Of a stretch of DNA of 31,949 bases, positions 1 through 11,300 are shown piece after piece. Numbering within the stretch: the stretch's first letter is position 1; every line of letters begins with the position of its first letter. Position numbers and translations under genes: made by a program. Source of the stretch: Gnetum montanum (lineage: Eukaryota > Streptophyta > Gnetopsida > Gnetales > Gnetaceae). A model generated the notes under the pieces. That model saw nothing but the letters and a program-made list of their open reading frames with translations. It ran no database searches and had not been told where the DNA came from. The DNA lies in contig MNCI01013784.1 of NCBI GenBank assembly GCA_015680685.1, positions 65,234 to 97,182 on the forward strand, read 5' to 3'.

Positions 1-1064
1 GTGGTAAGTTAATGATGACCTTAATCTTATTAGGGTTTATGCATATGCCTACTTCTGATACTATGAAACCTAGCATGCAACTCGTTTTGACACTGAAGAC
101 ACACTTCTCGGGGTTCAACCTAAGGTCATTTCTAAGGTAGCGTTTGAGTACACGGTCTAAGTCATCTACGTGTTTATATGCCACCTTGGACTTAACTGCT
201 ATGTTATCAATGTAGTCATTGAGCAAGTCTAGCAAATAATCATTGAAGATGTACATCATGTTGCATTGATAGGTTGCTCTTGCAAGGCATCATTATGTAG
301 CAAAACGTATCCTAAGGGGTCATGAAGGTAGTACTGAGTTGGTGCTCTGGGTTGATCTAAATTTGATTGTAACTAGAGAACCTATGCATAAAGGACAACA
401 AGGCATGACCAGCCATAGTATTGATGAGTTGATCAATACTAGACAACGAGAAATCATCTTTAATGATTGCCTTGTTCAGGTCCTAGAAGTCTATGCAAAT
501 GCATATGCTTAAGTTTTTCTTATGTACAACCATGATGTTGGAGACCTAGTCTGCATAGTCAATGGCTTGAATGAAACCAGCCTTATAGATCTTGGTGATT
601 TCATCGCAAATTTCCAACACCACCTTAGGCCTAACCTTGTGGGCTTTTTTCTTAACTAGTTTTATGAGAGGATCAAGGAGTATGTTGGGTTGCACTATGC
701 AAGGATCTAGGCCTAGCATGTCTTCATAGGATCATGCAAACTCCTTGATGTTATCATTGAGGACTTTGGTCATGCTCTCGATGTGTTGAGGCTTTGACAA
801 GGAACTAAGTTTGAATGTTTTCACCTTGCCACTAAGTGTTGTGACAAGATCTTCAATGAGGGAATCCTTAGTGATGTCACCTGCCTCTAGATCTAGAGCT
901 TTGACTAGATAGTCTAGCCACTCTAGCAGTGCCTCTATGGATGTTATGTGTTCATCATAGGTCATGGGCTCAAGGTCTAGGCATTTGGTGTCAGTGCATT
1001 ATGTGAAGTCACCATTGGATCCAATCAGGACTAAAGACAAGTAAAGATGCTCATATGTGCTCAT
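1..1064 (-). pseudogene. Ty3/gypsy reverse transcriptase, N-terminal half, broken (element A)
   Basis: Minus-strand translation follows the RT of element B (25365-26585) from its leader to the palm. An acidic leader ORF (732-965) runs into a DMLGLDP motif, matching the DMPGLDP signature just before RT in Tat elements. A CIDFxDLNKA motif, a DQLI motif and SFMHRFSSYNQ (normally SFMDGFSGYNQ) follow. The catalytic YVDD reads YIDN at 203-214, so the second metal-binding Asp is lost. Frame shifts and stops interrupt it, and the rest runs off the left edge. The first ATG of the exon-like stretch is at 1064, just after an AG-ending pyrimidine-poor tract. It is certainly non-functional. Confidence 0.85.
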
Positions 1065-1224
1065 GTTGTAAACTTGCCAAGAATCTTGCAAAAAAACTAG
1101 AAATAACATCAAGCCACACTTGTCTTAAATGAATTAAAAATGCATAATGAGGAAAGAAATGCAATGAAAATTCACTTAAGTGTGCAAATGTGAAGTTCAA
1201 GAAGCAAGTACGTAGGCCAATTTC

Positions 1225-1345
1225 AAGGTTCGATAGGCCATGGGGTACCAGTTTAAAGTCTTAGTGGACCATGGTTTGCTAGTTTAAGGTCATAATGGAC
1301 CATGGTTTGCCAGTTTAAGGTCATAGTAGACCTTTAATTATGTAA
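1225..1345. repeat. Flanking repeat, RT side of the spacer (element A)
   Basis: About three copies of a 30-36 base unit built on AGTTTAAGGTCATAGTGGACC are separated by ATGGTTTGCC. On the minus strand the unit reads as HYDLKLA-like codons, the same core found in the tail of element B integrase (22520-23112) and beside element B RT (26700-27040). It lies immediately upstream of the RT exon on the minus strand. Confidence 0.85.
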
Positions 1346-1585
1346 GCTACATTGGTTTAGGTAAGGTTGCGAGTGCTTGAAATGCGGAGTCAAGTTGGGC
1401 ATTCATTGAGCAATCAAAGAAATTAAAAAATTTTATAGGTCTGAGGAATATTAGAAAAAGTTCAAAAATTTTCCTAACTTTGGTTGCTACACTTTATCCC
1501 TTATTATGCTCAAAAAGACTTGGAAGATTTTCCTAAGTGTGGGGTTCAATGTTGGTAGGTAGCACATGTAATTACCTCGGGAGGG

Positions 1586-1592
1586 TATATAT
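1586..1592 (+). promoter_or_regulatory. TATA-like box upstream of antisense gene A
   Basis: TATATAT occurs in a locally GC-richer setting (GGGAGGG before, CC after), on the strand and side expected for the promoter of the plus-strand gene starting downstream. AT-rich DNA gives such boxes by chance, so this is only suggestive. Confidence 0.25.
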
Positions 1593-2699
1593 CCACATTT
1601 TACTAAGGGTAAACTATCATTTTCAAAAGTGAAAATGAGAAGTTACAGAGCTTAGTGTGGTTGGAGCAAGGAGTGGAAGCTATAGCATAGTAGTTAGAGC
1701 ATAATAGCTAGAGTGTAGTAGTCAACATGATGCACCAAAGTGAATGTTAGCACCTTAGACTCATTAACATGGACGAGGAAGAACAAGCACTGAGATGTCT
1801 ACCCCAGGCACACATGGAGGAATGAAGAGAGCAACTATCCATCGAGTACACTGCTACGCTCCTCCCTTGCATGGAAATTTTTTATTTCTATTTGATTTTT
1901 TTTTTTTGCTATGTGTTTGGGCTTTGGGGTGGCTTGTCTTAGTAGGGATTGCCATCGTCGTGGCCACAATGGTCGTTGCAGCTAGGAAGAGAGGACGTGT
2001 TCATGTGTAGTGGGTTTTGCTTTGGCACTTACTTTCTATTTTTGTGTGTTTTTGCGTGGTGATGCATGGGCATGGGTTTTTTCATGTTGGGTTTGTTTCA
2101 AGTGATGTGGCTAGGGTTTTCTACAAAAATGTTTTACCATTATTTTGAGGGCCGCAACACATGGGAACTAGGGAACAGACAAAAATGAGGGTTTTTTGGC
2201 TATGGCTAGGGTAGCTGTAGCTTGGGAATGAGGGGTCATGGGACTCCCTCATCCTTCTTTTTTTCTATGACCATGTGAGTGGAGGAATTAGGGTTTGGTG
2301 ATGGCCCTAGGACTATCACTTGGAAAGTTAGGGGCAAGGAAACATGGGGAGCCCTAGGGTTAGCATACCTCACAACATAGTTAAGGGCTAATGAAGAGAA
2401 AAAAGGAGGGTTGTAAGGCACATGGTTCTTAGGAAGAGAAATTTTTTTTATGTTCCCCATGGGCTTGAGGCCAAGGCAAGGTGAATGGTGTAGCCATGAG
2501 GGTAGCAACCATTGTGGGGTAGCAAGGGGGTAGGGAGAGCTAGGACATGCCACAACCATGATGAGTGCTTCAACACGTGATGCTAGAGCTCAAGGGGGTT
2601 GGGTGGTGTCATGAAGGAAGCACAATGCTTAGGGAGAGGATGCAATGTGGTAGTAGGAGTGGTAGTTGGTTTTTTTTTTTGAAAACTTTTTTAGGTGTT

Positions 2700-2915
2700 T
2701 TGGGGCTACGCTTCATATTGTTAGAATTTTTTTGTTGATTTTTTAAATGTTTTGGTTATAGAAAATTTCATGCTTTTTTGGGGGCTATGCTCTCTAGGGA
2801 GCATAGTCAATAGTTAGAATTTTTTAAACATTTACTTTGATTATGCTCTCAGGAAGGGGTAACCTAGAGTTAGAATTTTTTCAAGTATCCTAGGCTACGT
2901 TGCCTAGAGTTAGAA
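2700..2915 (+). repeat. GTTAGAATTTTT / GGCTACG-type imperfect repeats
   Basis: GTTAGAATTTTT or a close variant starts at 2720, 2813, 2869 and 2909. Each is near a GGCTACGCT, GGCTATGCT or GGCTACGTT motif. The block lies in the probable first intron of antisense gene A. The GCTACGCT motif recalls the LTR U3 repeats of element B (20580-21200) and the first intron of gene B (27848-27990). Confidence 0.6.
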
Positions 2916-3336
2916 AAAATTCAAAGAATTTGCTAAGTGTAGGAATAAAATACCAAATGCAAAAAATGCTGTGTGAGAATGTAAAGTGTTAGAATGCCAC
3001 ATGTAAAATAAAATGAAAAATGTACTAGAGCTTTGTCAAAATGCCAAACTTGCAAACCAAATGTGTCAAACTGCTAAAATATGCATACCAAATCAATGCA
3101 CAACATGCAAATGTGAAGCAAAAAGCTAATGCTATGTTAGTGCTATACCCCAATGAGCACTAGGGATGTCAAACATGTTTACTGACGTCCTATGCCTACA
3201 GGGCCTATAGGGGACCCTAAGAATATATTTTTTGCTAAGTTATGCTACCCTACATTAACTTTGCTAATTTTGCTAAGTGTAATTTCATGCATTCCATGTA
3301 TACTAACACTTTTTTTTGTTGCTTTTGTAGTTGTAG

Positions 3337-3789
3337 GTTATTATTGAAGCCAATTCTTATCGTGGTAAAGCCCGCTGGCATCCTTTGTTATATGAGCAAG
3401 CCTATACTAGACACCCTTTCACTAGACATGCATGTGGGTCACTAGGCGGTATGGTTTCAACTAGGAGCATACAAGTTCCTAGAATTATTACTCCAACACT
3501 TTGGTGTGATGATGTGGTCACACTTAGTGGAAAAAGTTGCTAGTGTCATCACAAAGACATTGTTTCCTAAGGAAAACCAAAGCATTCTAAGGTTAATGTC
3601 CAATGAGCCCACTACCGATGATGGTAGAGCAGGAGGTTTAGGCTGAGGCCCTAGGGGCATTAGGCCTTTGTTCAAGATCTAGCAGATGCTAGAATTTAGT
3701 TGTTACAGTAAGAGCAACACTCTCTTTGTTGCTTGTTGTGTGCATACCCTATTTCAGAATCCACCTGGGATGGTATATTGTGTTAGAGG
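3337..3789 (+). pseudogene. Antisense gene A, first placed exon: HAD/FCP1-like domain
   Basis: The frame reads LKPILIVV, then GILCYMSKPILD, an in-frame TAG, then AVWFQLGAYKFLELLLQ with HFGVMMWSHL and a following VITKTLF. The layout matches the FCP1/NLI-interacting-factor HAD phosphatases: a hydrophobic strand with catalytic Asp, then RPG-x-x-EFL, then a strand ending in W-[ST]-S. The nucleophile position has Lys-Pro instead of Asp, and RP is replaced by QL, so no phosphatase activity is expected. Copy B keeps the same skeleton. Acceptor AG is at 3335-3336 and donor GTAAGT at 3790. The family assignment rests on pattern recall only. Confidence 0.45.
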
Positions 3790-4242
3790 GTAAGTGTTCC
3801 TATGATTTTTGCATTATTCCTTTGGCTATTAGCTCATACTAAGGTGCTAATTGATCATGTTTGTTGCCAGGTTTAGAGTTGATGAGCAAGGCATGCATGA
3901 TGAGGAGGGGACCCTAAACTTGACTCGCATTGCCCTGCAAGAATTTTCATCTTGTGAGAGCATTCATGTGGGGGTGATCAAGAAAATTGGATTTTGACTT
4001 GGTGGACTACCCTCATTGGTATCTAAAGGCCTATGCGAGGTGTTGGACCCATGGCTAGCTAGATGTAGAGTGGGTGGTTGATGTACCTAGCATCAAAGAG
4101 GCATCAATTCCACCATCACCATTGTGCATGCTGTTTTTCTCATGTAAGTAGTTTGTTACTTTGCCCTTTTGCATTTGCTAGTTTTCCTTTTCACATGATG
4201 CTAATGTTGTTTTTGCTTGTATTGTAACCACAATCACTTTAG

Positions 4243-5287
4243 GAGAGGTCACAGTGGTTACTACAGGCCACATTGAGGCCACCCTCATCATGAAGTATGG
4301 TGATGCTAAGGGTGTGTAGCATTGGTTGTGCCACTAGGCCCTAGTGGAGTTGACCAATAGGCTTACGTGAGCTAGGTTGATGGACCTTTTCTTGGCCCTT
4401 AACCCAAGCATTTTGGTGGCTAAAATGGTCATGATTATTGATTCCATCAGCAATGATGCTCATCACTTTGTCATGCAGGTACATGGTTCAAGGGTGGCCT
4501 TGGACCTTACTAATGACTTCTTTTTGAACCTCTTTGGACTTCCCTTTGATGGCATATTGGTCATTGACAAGACCAATAGAGAGGTGGACCATCTAGGTGA
4601 TATCGAGGATTGGCTAGGAACTTCTCGATCTCACAAAGGCATACTCATTAAGGATGTGCAAGTGCCTATGGTCCATGAGGTTTACCCTCTCTTCCATGCC
4701 CATGCATTTTCGAAGCTACTCTCCCAAGGAAAAATCCTTAGGATGGAGTAAGCTTAGATGATGAGGGATGGGTTGGAGGAGGGCACAAGGTATAATTATG
4801 CCTCTCACATTGCCAACGGCCTACATGTCGAGATCGTCAAGTTGCATCACAGCCTCCAAGTGAGGTTGCATGTGCACTTTGCATTCTTCATAGGATGCCT
4901 GTGAAGTTTTGTAGAATTTTTGAAGATTTTTGAGGATGGACGATGGGTGGTTTAGGATCACATATAGCTCTTAAAGTTGTGGGTCAAGAAACGTTTTTCT
5001 ATCACACGAGCATAGGACCCCCCCAGAGGCAATTGGTGAGTTATTTTTTGTAATGATCAAAGGTCACTTGGGGCAATCTCACTACTTGCATGATAGTGTA
5101 GGTGAGGCCCCACTGGCCGGTACTAGAAATGTGGCTAGGGTGGAGTGTTACATTGCTGAGATGGTGGGACTATCTAAAGCAAAGATTAGGAGGCCACGTC
5201 CTATAGAGGAGCTTGCACTGGAGGTTGAAAAGGTGGGTAGTAAGACGATTTGCCTAAAGTTTCATGACTTGCACACAGATGTTGTAG
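4243..5287 (+). pseudogene. Antisense gene A, gag-like / plant-mobile-domain-like exon
   Basis: The longest open part is 4377-4751. Motifs such as LMDLFLALNPS, VHGSRVALDLTNDFF and LFGLPFDGI recall the lobe of plant transposon-borne gag-like or plant-mobile-domain proteins that ends in LLGLPxDG. Copy B (28934-29705) aligns along its whole length: LMDLFLAPNSS, LFNVPDNGI, QEWLG, LLTQGKVLGIE. A second open stretch, 5053-5287, ends at a GTTAGT donor. A +1 or -1 shift around 4900 and stops at 4311-4313 and beyond break the frame. The exact domain family should be settled by profile search. Confidence 0.55.
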
Positions 5288-5978
5288 GTTAGTACAAGTT
5301 AATGGATGCATTTTTGAATTCTATGTATTTATACATTCAGGCTTTTTGCGCTATGCCATATTATGCTAAATTTTCATGCTAAGTGTTAAAATGTTAATCT
5401 TGACATGTGTGTGAATTGTTGGAATTAGGTGAGAGGGCTGCTGGAGCAACGATAGGTGCTATAGTAGAGGAGGTTCTTGCTCAAACTAAGGAGGGAAAGG
5501 CATAGGAGGAGGAGCTACATGAGGCTACAAAGGTACTCTAATAGTCAAAGGAGGAGGAACTACTTCACCCTAAAGGGGGTGATTTGAATAACCTCTTCGA
5601 TGGTGTGTAGTTGGATGATCCCCTTGCTCTCACACTTGAGGGTTTTCTAGGTATATGCTTTGAGTTGACATTTGTTACTACTCTCTTTCTACTCCTACAT
5701 TTTTGGCTATTTGATTGTTGCTAAATGTGTTATCACATTACAACTGTAGAGGTACCTACCAATAGTCCAACATCCACATCTACCTATCACATGGAGCTAT
5801 GGGTAGAAGCACCTGACAAGTTCACCTTTATGAAAGGTCTGGTTGAGGACATGGTGGATTAACTACAGTAGGTGGATCTTGAGCTTGGTATGCATGTGAT
5901 GTTTCTATACTTGTCTTACTTTACCGATCTAAAACTTAGTCTATGGTTGATATTGATTTTCTTATTGTATGCCAATAG

Positions 5979-6798
5979 GTTTTAAGCTTCACTGGGATCT
6001 TAGCAAGGTGGCCAAGGTGGATGCCATCCCCAAGTTTCCCCCTAAGGTGGAGCAAGTGCCCTACCACATGTATGAGGTAGCAAGTAAGTGCATGCTTTCA
6101 TGTGTGAAAATGTTATGGGTTTGCAAGCACACAAATGGGCACCTATGGAAATGGGTGCACAAGCTCTATGACAAGGTGATGAGCTAGGATGTTAAGATGG
6201 AGGACTTACAGTTCTATTACAATTTCGTTATAGCTTGTGCATGAGAGGACAATACCTAGAAGATAGTTGAGATTGACTATGCCAAGTACTGGTTAGCAAT
6301 TTGGGCCAAGAATGAGGCCACTAGAGAAATTATTAAGTAGATGTTGCAAATGGACTTTCTTACCCAAGAAAACCAAGATTGGAGGGATTACAGTGCAAAA
6401 GTGTATTAGCGGGGGCAGATTTAGAAGAACCACAAGCATCACTACAAGAATGAGCAAAACACATACCTTAAATGATACAAAGAGGAGTCTGTTGAACATC
6501 ATTATCATGATATGTTCCTTGAGGAAATTGGTGGGACATGGGCTTATGAGTTCTTTTTTCATCACATAATTGTGAGTGGGTCTCTAGAGAGGTAGATTTT
6601 GTGCCCTCAGGAGAGGTTTTCTTTGCTACATTTTTTATGGATTCAGTTGCATGGACCACTGTGGACAAAGACAAGACCCTTGCAGGCATTGACTTTGGCT
6701 AGGAGGACTGGACGCAACTATCAAAGGTTAAAATCCTCTAACACTTGGAGGCAATCCTTGATAGATTGCCTTTCAAGATTGATGCAAGACCCTCTCAG
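5979..6798 (+). pseudogene. Antisense gene A, long C-terminal exon, unknown domain
   Basis: A single frame with scattered TAG/TGA runs from the acceptor at 5977-5978 to the donor GTTAGT at 6799. It starts GFKLHWDLSKVAKVDAI and passes through a W/Y/H-rich centre. After one frame change it ends DKDKTLAGIDFG, EDWTQLSKVKI and LDRLPFKIDARPSQ. This joins in frame to the last exon (VLGDAASPN, then an acidic proline-rich end). I do not recognise the family. It has no counterpart in copy B, which is cut off by element C. Confidence 0.5.
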
Positions 6799-7195
6799 GT
6801 TAGTTGTTGTATTTATTGTTTTTATTTTTTTCTTTTTATGTTAGTTTTGTAGGTTGTGCATTTGTTGACTAATTTACTATTTTTCATTACATTGAGTAGG
6901 TACTAGGTGATGCTGCAAGTCCCAATTGAGCAGTAGAGGAAAAGGAAGAGGAGCCTCAACCCCCATTGGACACCACCAACTGAGTAGTCCTAATGTAGCC
7001 CTATTGTTGGGAAATTTTGCAATTTTTCCCCATTTTGTCATACAATCATGGCCTATATATTTTTTATTAATGGAGATGTAATAACAAAATATTTTTTTGC
7101 TATGATGTTGCATGCTATTTATAGTTTCACATTTATTTACTAAGTATTGAATGCTAATAATGTTGTTGGTTAATGTGATTTGGCCCCTTGTGGAC

Positions 7196-7510
7196 CCCAT
7201 GCTAGTTTAAGGCCATGGCAAAAGGGCCATTACTGGTTTTAGGCCATTTCAGGTTGTGATGATTGCTAGTTTAAGGATGGTTTGGGCCATTGCTAGTTTA
7301 AGATCATTTCGGGCCATGACGATTGCTAGTTTAAGGTTTTTTCAGGTTGCAAATAAGAGAAAAAAGGCACTACCAGTTTCAAGTTATGGTAGGCCATTAT
7401 GATGAAAGTAAAAGGGTTGCCAGTTTTAGGCTGTAGTGGGCCATGTGCTAGTTTAAGAACTTTTTGGGTGATGACAAAACAAGGAAGGTGGCCAATTTTA
7501 TGTCATGTCA
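7196..7510. repeat. Flanking repeat, protease side of the spacer (element A)
   Basis: Seven or more imperfect copies of GCTAGTTTAAGG(N)GGGCCAT are spaced 35-50 bases apart. This is the same core as at 1225-1345 but more diverged. Together the two blocks bracket the antisense gene. Between the gene stop (6983) and this block there is only an AT-rich 3' flank. Confidence 0.75.
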
Positions 7511-7768
7511 AGCCATATATTTTTTTGAAATTTTAAATTTCATGATTTTATGTATTTTAGTTTTTTTAATGCATAAGAAAACTAGATGAAAATTTATAAA
7601 CAAAAGAAATGAATGCATAATAAAATAAATAGTATAAAACACAAGCAATCATGTGAAATGTAATTGCACAAGAACAAGGAAAATGGGACATGTGAAGATT
7701 AGCAGCAAATAGGCACCTAGCACATGTTGAACTAAGGGAATGTCTTAGTTGTGTAGCTACTTCTTAAC

Positions 7769-8258
7769 CTAATGTGGGTTGGGGGGTGCATAGGGCCTAG
7801 GTAGCATAAGGCGATATTCACCTAGACCTTCATCCATGATGTTGAAGGGCAACTCTACCCAGAGAGCTTCCTCAGGGAGGTTGTTAGCTTCCTTTGGTTC
7901 TTCGAGTGGGTTTGCTAGGCAAGGTTGACCCTCATTCTCCATGGGCAATGTGTCATTGGGGAACTCTACCTCCAATCCTTGTTCTGTGTCAAGGTTGTTG
8001 ATGGTCTAAGGGGCTGCATTGTCACCATATATGATTACTTCTCCACCTTCGTACGAAAGGTAGATCTCTTGATGGATGGACAACGAGACCACCTACAAAT
8101 GGACTAGCCAAGGCCTTCCCAAGATCAAATTGAACCTGGGCATCTCTTCAATGATAATGAATTCAGCTATTGTGGGGAATTGGAGCCCATCCATGAAGGC
8201 TATCATGAATATTTCCCTTACGACAACGTATGATCCATATGTTAGGGTATTCAATTAG
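7769..8258 (-). pseudogene. Ty3/gypsy aspartic protease, C-terminal part (element A)
   Basis: The minus frame reads TYGSYVVVREIF, then EEMPRFNLILGRPWL, SLSIHQEIYLSYEGG and EVIIYGD, ending in a proline-rich tail. ILGRPWL with a following S-x-H-Q and EG-x-x-V-x-I-Y-G-D is the usual C-terminal half of retropepsin in Tat/Athila-like elements. The N-terminal half with the catalytic DTG-type triad is absent, because homology stops at about 8258. In-frame stops sit at the LVHL and NAAP positions. The stop at 7769 overlaps an AG/GTTAAG donor-like site (CATTAG GTTAAG), compatible with the start of an Ogre-type PR-RT intron. Confidence 0.8.
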
Positions 8259-8286
8259 TTTCAACATTTTGAGCCATAGCTCAACC

Positions 8287-8311
8287 TATATAAACCACTC
8301 ATCTAGATGAG
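8287..8311 (+). promoter_or_regulatory. TATA box followed by a 14-bp perfect palindrome
   Basis: TATATAAA at 8287-8294 is followed within four bases by the perfect palindrome CTCATCTAGATGAG (8298-8311). The break in protease homology is just to the left. The combination suggests the core of an LTR promoter that landed at this breakpoint, but I found no matching LTR ends. Confidence 0.35.
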
Positions 8312-11300
8312 TAAGCCATTATTCTTCCAACCTTTTTAGGTTTCTTGCTCAAGGCTAGAGCTTGAGAGGATCTCGATGTTGAGGAATCCTTGATCTTTTG
8401 AGGATGTTGAGATATTCTTAAGTGATACTTGAATTAAGGAAAAATATTTTAAGTAGATTCATTAGGATTAGAGAAGTATTAGTGTATTAAGAATGAAGAT
8501 TCAAGTAGTTCTCAAGAGTGAGGGTTAAAGAAGTATTAACTAGATAATGGTTTGAGAGAATTATACTTAGTAAAATGAGTAAAAAGTATTTATAGTAGTC
8601 AAGTTCTTTGCTGGTTTCTAGCTTTCTTTTTTATGTTACCTATGTTCATATGCAACTTTTCATTTATTACACATGTTGGTGTTAGTTAATTAGTCTAATG
8701 CATGTTCAAACTTGTGTTTTTTCATGATATGTATGAGAAAAAAAATAAATATATCTAGCCACTTTTGTAGGTACATTAGTCCTTATCATCTTTTGCTCTA
8801 TTCATTCAACTACAAGAAGCTCGAGAGAATTTCAAGGTTAAAATCTAGAAGTTGAAGGAATCTCAATTCTAATCTCTAAAAGGATTGCCTAAGATAATTT
8901 AAAAAGTAATTACTAGAGGGAATCTTTTATAGAACTCTCTTCTTTAAGGGATACTAGAGTTCCTAGTTAGGAATTATGAAGAAAAAATTGAGAAAATTAA
9001 AGTTAATATGATCTTTGAACGATGGGTTTCTAAAAACTTTTTCCAAGGTCATTTTAAAAGGTCTCTAATAAAAAAATTGATTTCATTTGAGCTGTACTTA
9101 AATTAATGAAAGGGAATCTTTTGTTATAGTTAAGGGGGTTTTCAAATATTTCTTCTTTCTTCCATATTGTAAATTATAGATGAAGATGACTAAAAAGTAA
9201 CATTGTTAGTGTTACTAAAAGTGTTCTAATCATATTGTGTTATGGAAGAATGGAGAAATGTTTGAAGTTATCTTGGTTTTTCATGAAGGATTTTAAATAA
9301 AAAATCATTAAGCTCTTGGGTTTTTCTCTTTAACCTTGATGTCATGAAATGTAGAAGAAGAAAACTAAAAAGTATTATCCTTGTTTCATGATTTGAGTAT
9401 TCAGAGGGAAACTTAATAGTCTCTTTAAGTTTCTTGAAATAATAGACAAAAGAATATATGAGAGGGGTCTCATATTTTTTCCTTTCTCTCTAAATCATAA
9501 AACATACATGAATAAGGCAACAAAATAACATTGTTAGCATACTAAAATGTTCCTCTTAAATTTCAATTTAGGTATTTGAAGACAAATTGAAGTCTCTATG
9601 CTAAAATAAGATAAAGAATTTATCTTGGAAAAGGATTCTTTAGTTTGATTTTTTGTATTTTTTTTTTGGTTTTGCTAATCTCACAATTAACTTTCTAAAA
9701 ATATTTTTGGAAAGATGTATTAATTAGTATGATTATATTGAGTGTTTCTTAGTTATCAAAAACTCATCCAAATTTGTGTTTTTCATTCTATTCTTTTACT
9801 AACTTTCTTAGTTTATGTTTTCATAATGGTCCCTAGGACATGAAAGATGATTGTTGAGACTGGTTATTCCAAGCTGAAAGTAGTTACTCATGAAGATCAT
9901 CATTCTAGAGTGATTGTCATGAGTGATCATGAAGATGAATATTCATTTATGTCTTGTGTAACTATTAAGGATGTTCTTTATAAAATTGACTCATTCTTAT
10001 CATCATCAGCATAATACTTTAGATAATCTTTAAATAAGATTGTTGGAAATTTAATTCATTTTTATATGAAAGAGTAAGTTAGTATAAGATTCTAGAGTAT
10101 GAATGATGAATTTGATAGCGCAAGGGATTTTAATTATTTATTCCTTGATTAACATAATTATTTTACTAAAATTTAGCAATATTTAATTTAGATTTAGAAA
10201 ACTTATTCCTGGATTTAGATTTTTTGAAATATTTTCTAATGGTTTGTAGTAAGTGGTTAAACCAATTTCAAAATACTTATTAGAATCAAATTCAAGAATT
10301 GAATGCATGAATTTGTAACCTATCCCTTAATTGTATGAATATAGTTCTATAGTTTCTTGGTCCTATAGGTCTTTTAAACATCATTACAAATTTTGAGATT
10401 TCAAAGGGTGTATGTCTTTGAAAGGTCATTGTAATAAATGCTATGGGACATCTTGTCAAATTTTTATCTATTTTCTATATATTATTACTATTTATTAATT
10501 TTCTATTTATTTTATTAGGTATTTATTTTAGGAAGATTAAGTATTCCTATTCTACTAGCTAAGTTACATAGAAGAGATTTAATCATTCCTAGCTAAAAGT
10601 TCCAAATAAAAATAAAAAATATTATCTATTATCAAAAATAAGTTATATTCATATTTGTTTGATCACCATGTAAATAAGAAGTATTGTACTTAGTGATCTG
10701 ATAGATTTATACTAGTATAGTATGATTACCTTTTTGATAAAATGATTTTCTATTATATTCCTACCACTATGATTTTAAGAGGTCTCTTGATTGAAATCCA
10801 ATCATATTAATAATAGCATTTAAACTTATAATTGACATTTTAAAACCTATAAATCTTGATTGAAGGCTACCATTATATATCTCTCAATATCTTTCTAGTG
10901 ACTTACCTATTGAGATATATTTCAATGATAGCTACATTTGAATATATTTCATAATATATTTTTTGTGTTTCACTAAAATTTTTGGATTTTAATAAAAGTC
11001 ATAAAAATCTGAAGTATGATAGCACGTGTGGTTTATTAATGTAATAAATATTAGAAGCCATATTTAAGTGTCAATTAATTGATTACGATCAGTGTTCCTA
11101 ATAAGTATGACTATTAAATATTTTTTTGAAGTTTAGAGGTATAATGATTTTTATTTAAAGATTTCTAAAACTAATATTTGAATAATGTTTCTTAGCTAGT
11201 CAAATAGGAAAGATAGCTCTTCTTCTAATACATTTGTATTATGTTATGCTTGAATATAAGATTTTATTCTATAATTGTTTACTAAGCTATTTATTCCTTC

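Larger units (their letters stand above)
1346..3336 (+). other. 5' region and probable first intron of antisense gene A
   Basis: This stretch has no pol homology and no convincing ORF. It holds a TATATAT box at 1586-1592 and poly-T tracts near 1889 and 2671. Imperfect repeats sit at 2700-2910. A CTAAC branch-point-like motif and a T-rich tract come just before the splice acceptor at 3336. By analogy with copy B the start-codon exon should lie somewhere near 1700-1900, but I could not align it. The 71-codon ORF at 1795-2010 spans the poly-T run and is probably chance. Confidence 0.4.
3337..6983 (+). pseudogene. Antisense multi-exon gene, copy A (inside element A spacer)
   Basis: The exon model is 3337-3789, 3871-4143, 4243-5287, 5429-5650, 5750-5887, 5979-6798 and 6900-6983, with GT-AG introns of about 80-140 bases. 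The first three exons match copy B (27365-29705) in order and boundary, with the same phases (2, then 1). Protein similarity runs through both copies. Parts, in order: HAD/FCP1-like exon; short exon with the shared IALQEFSS motif (as ALQEFSS here); gag-like or plant-mobile-domain-like exon; acidic linker exons; a long W- and Y-rich exon; and a short acidic end with TGA at 6981-6983. Most exons carry in-frame TAG or TGA, so it is dead. The 5' exon is unplaced and the join near 5036-5053 is uncertain. Overall function is unknown. Confidence 0.7.
1..8258 (-). mobile_element. Element A: decayed Tat/Ogre-type Ty3/gypsy relic, protease to RT
   Basis: Two pol pieces lie on the minus strand in the correct order. 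A retropepsin fragment (7769-8258) is upstream and the reverse transcriptase N-terminal half (1-1064) is downstream, running off the left edge. The 6.7 kb between them carries a plus-strand multi-exon gene and related short repeats at both ends. A PR-RT interval of this kind is known as an intron in Ogre elements of the Tat lineage; that it was an intron here is inference. No LTR belonging to this element is in the window. The protease homology stops near 8258, where AT-rich unrelated DNA begins, so gag and the 5' LTR are lost or lie elsewhere. Confidence 0.7.

Noticed and set aside
1795-2010. 71-codon ORF with a hydrophobic stretch
   Set aside because: The hydrophobic run comes from a poly-T tract; no match with copy B and no family motif.
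6293-6689. Three overlapping ORFs on both strands
   Set aside because: They overlap the long exon of antisense gene A in wrong frames; the exon frame is better supported by splice sites.
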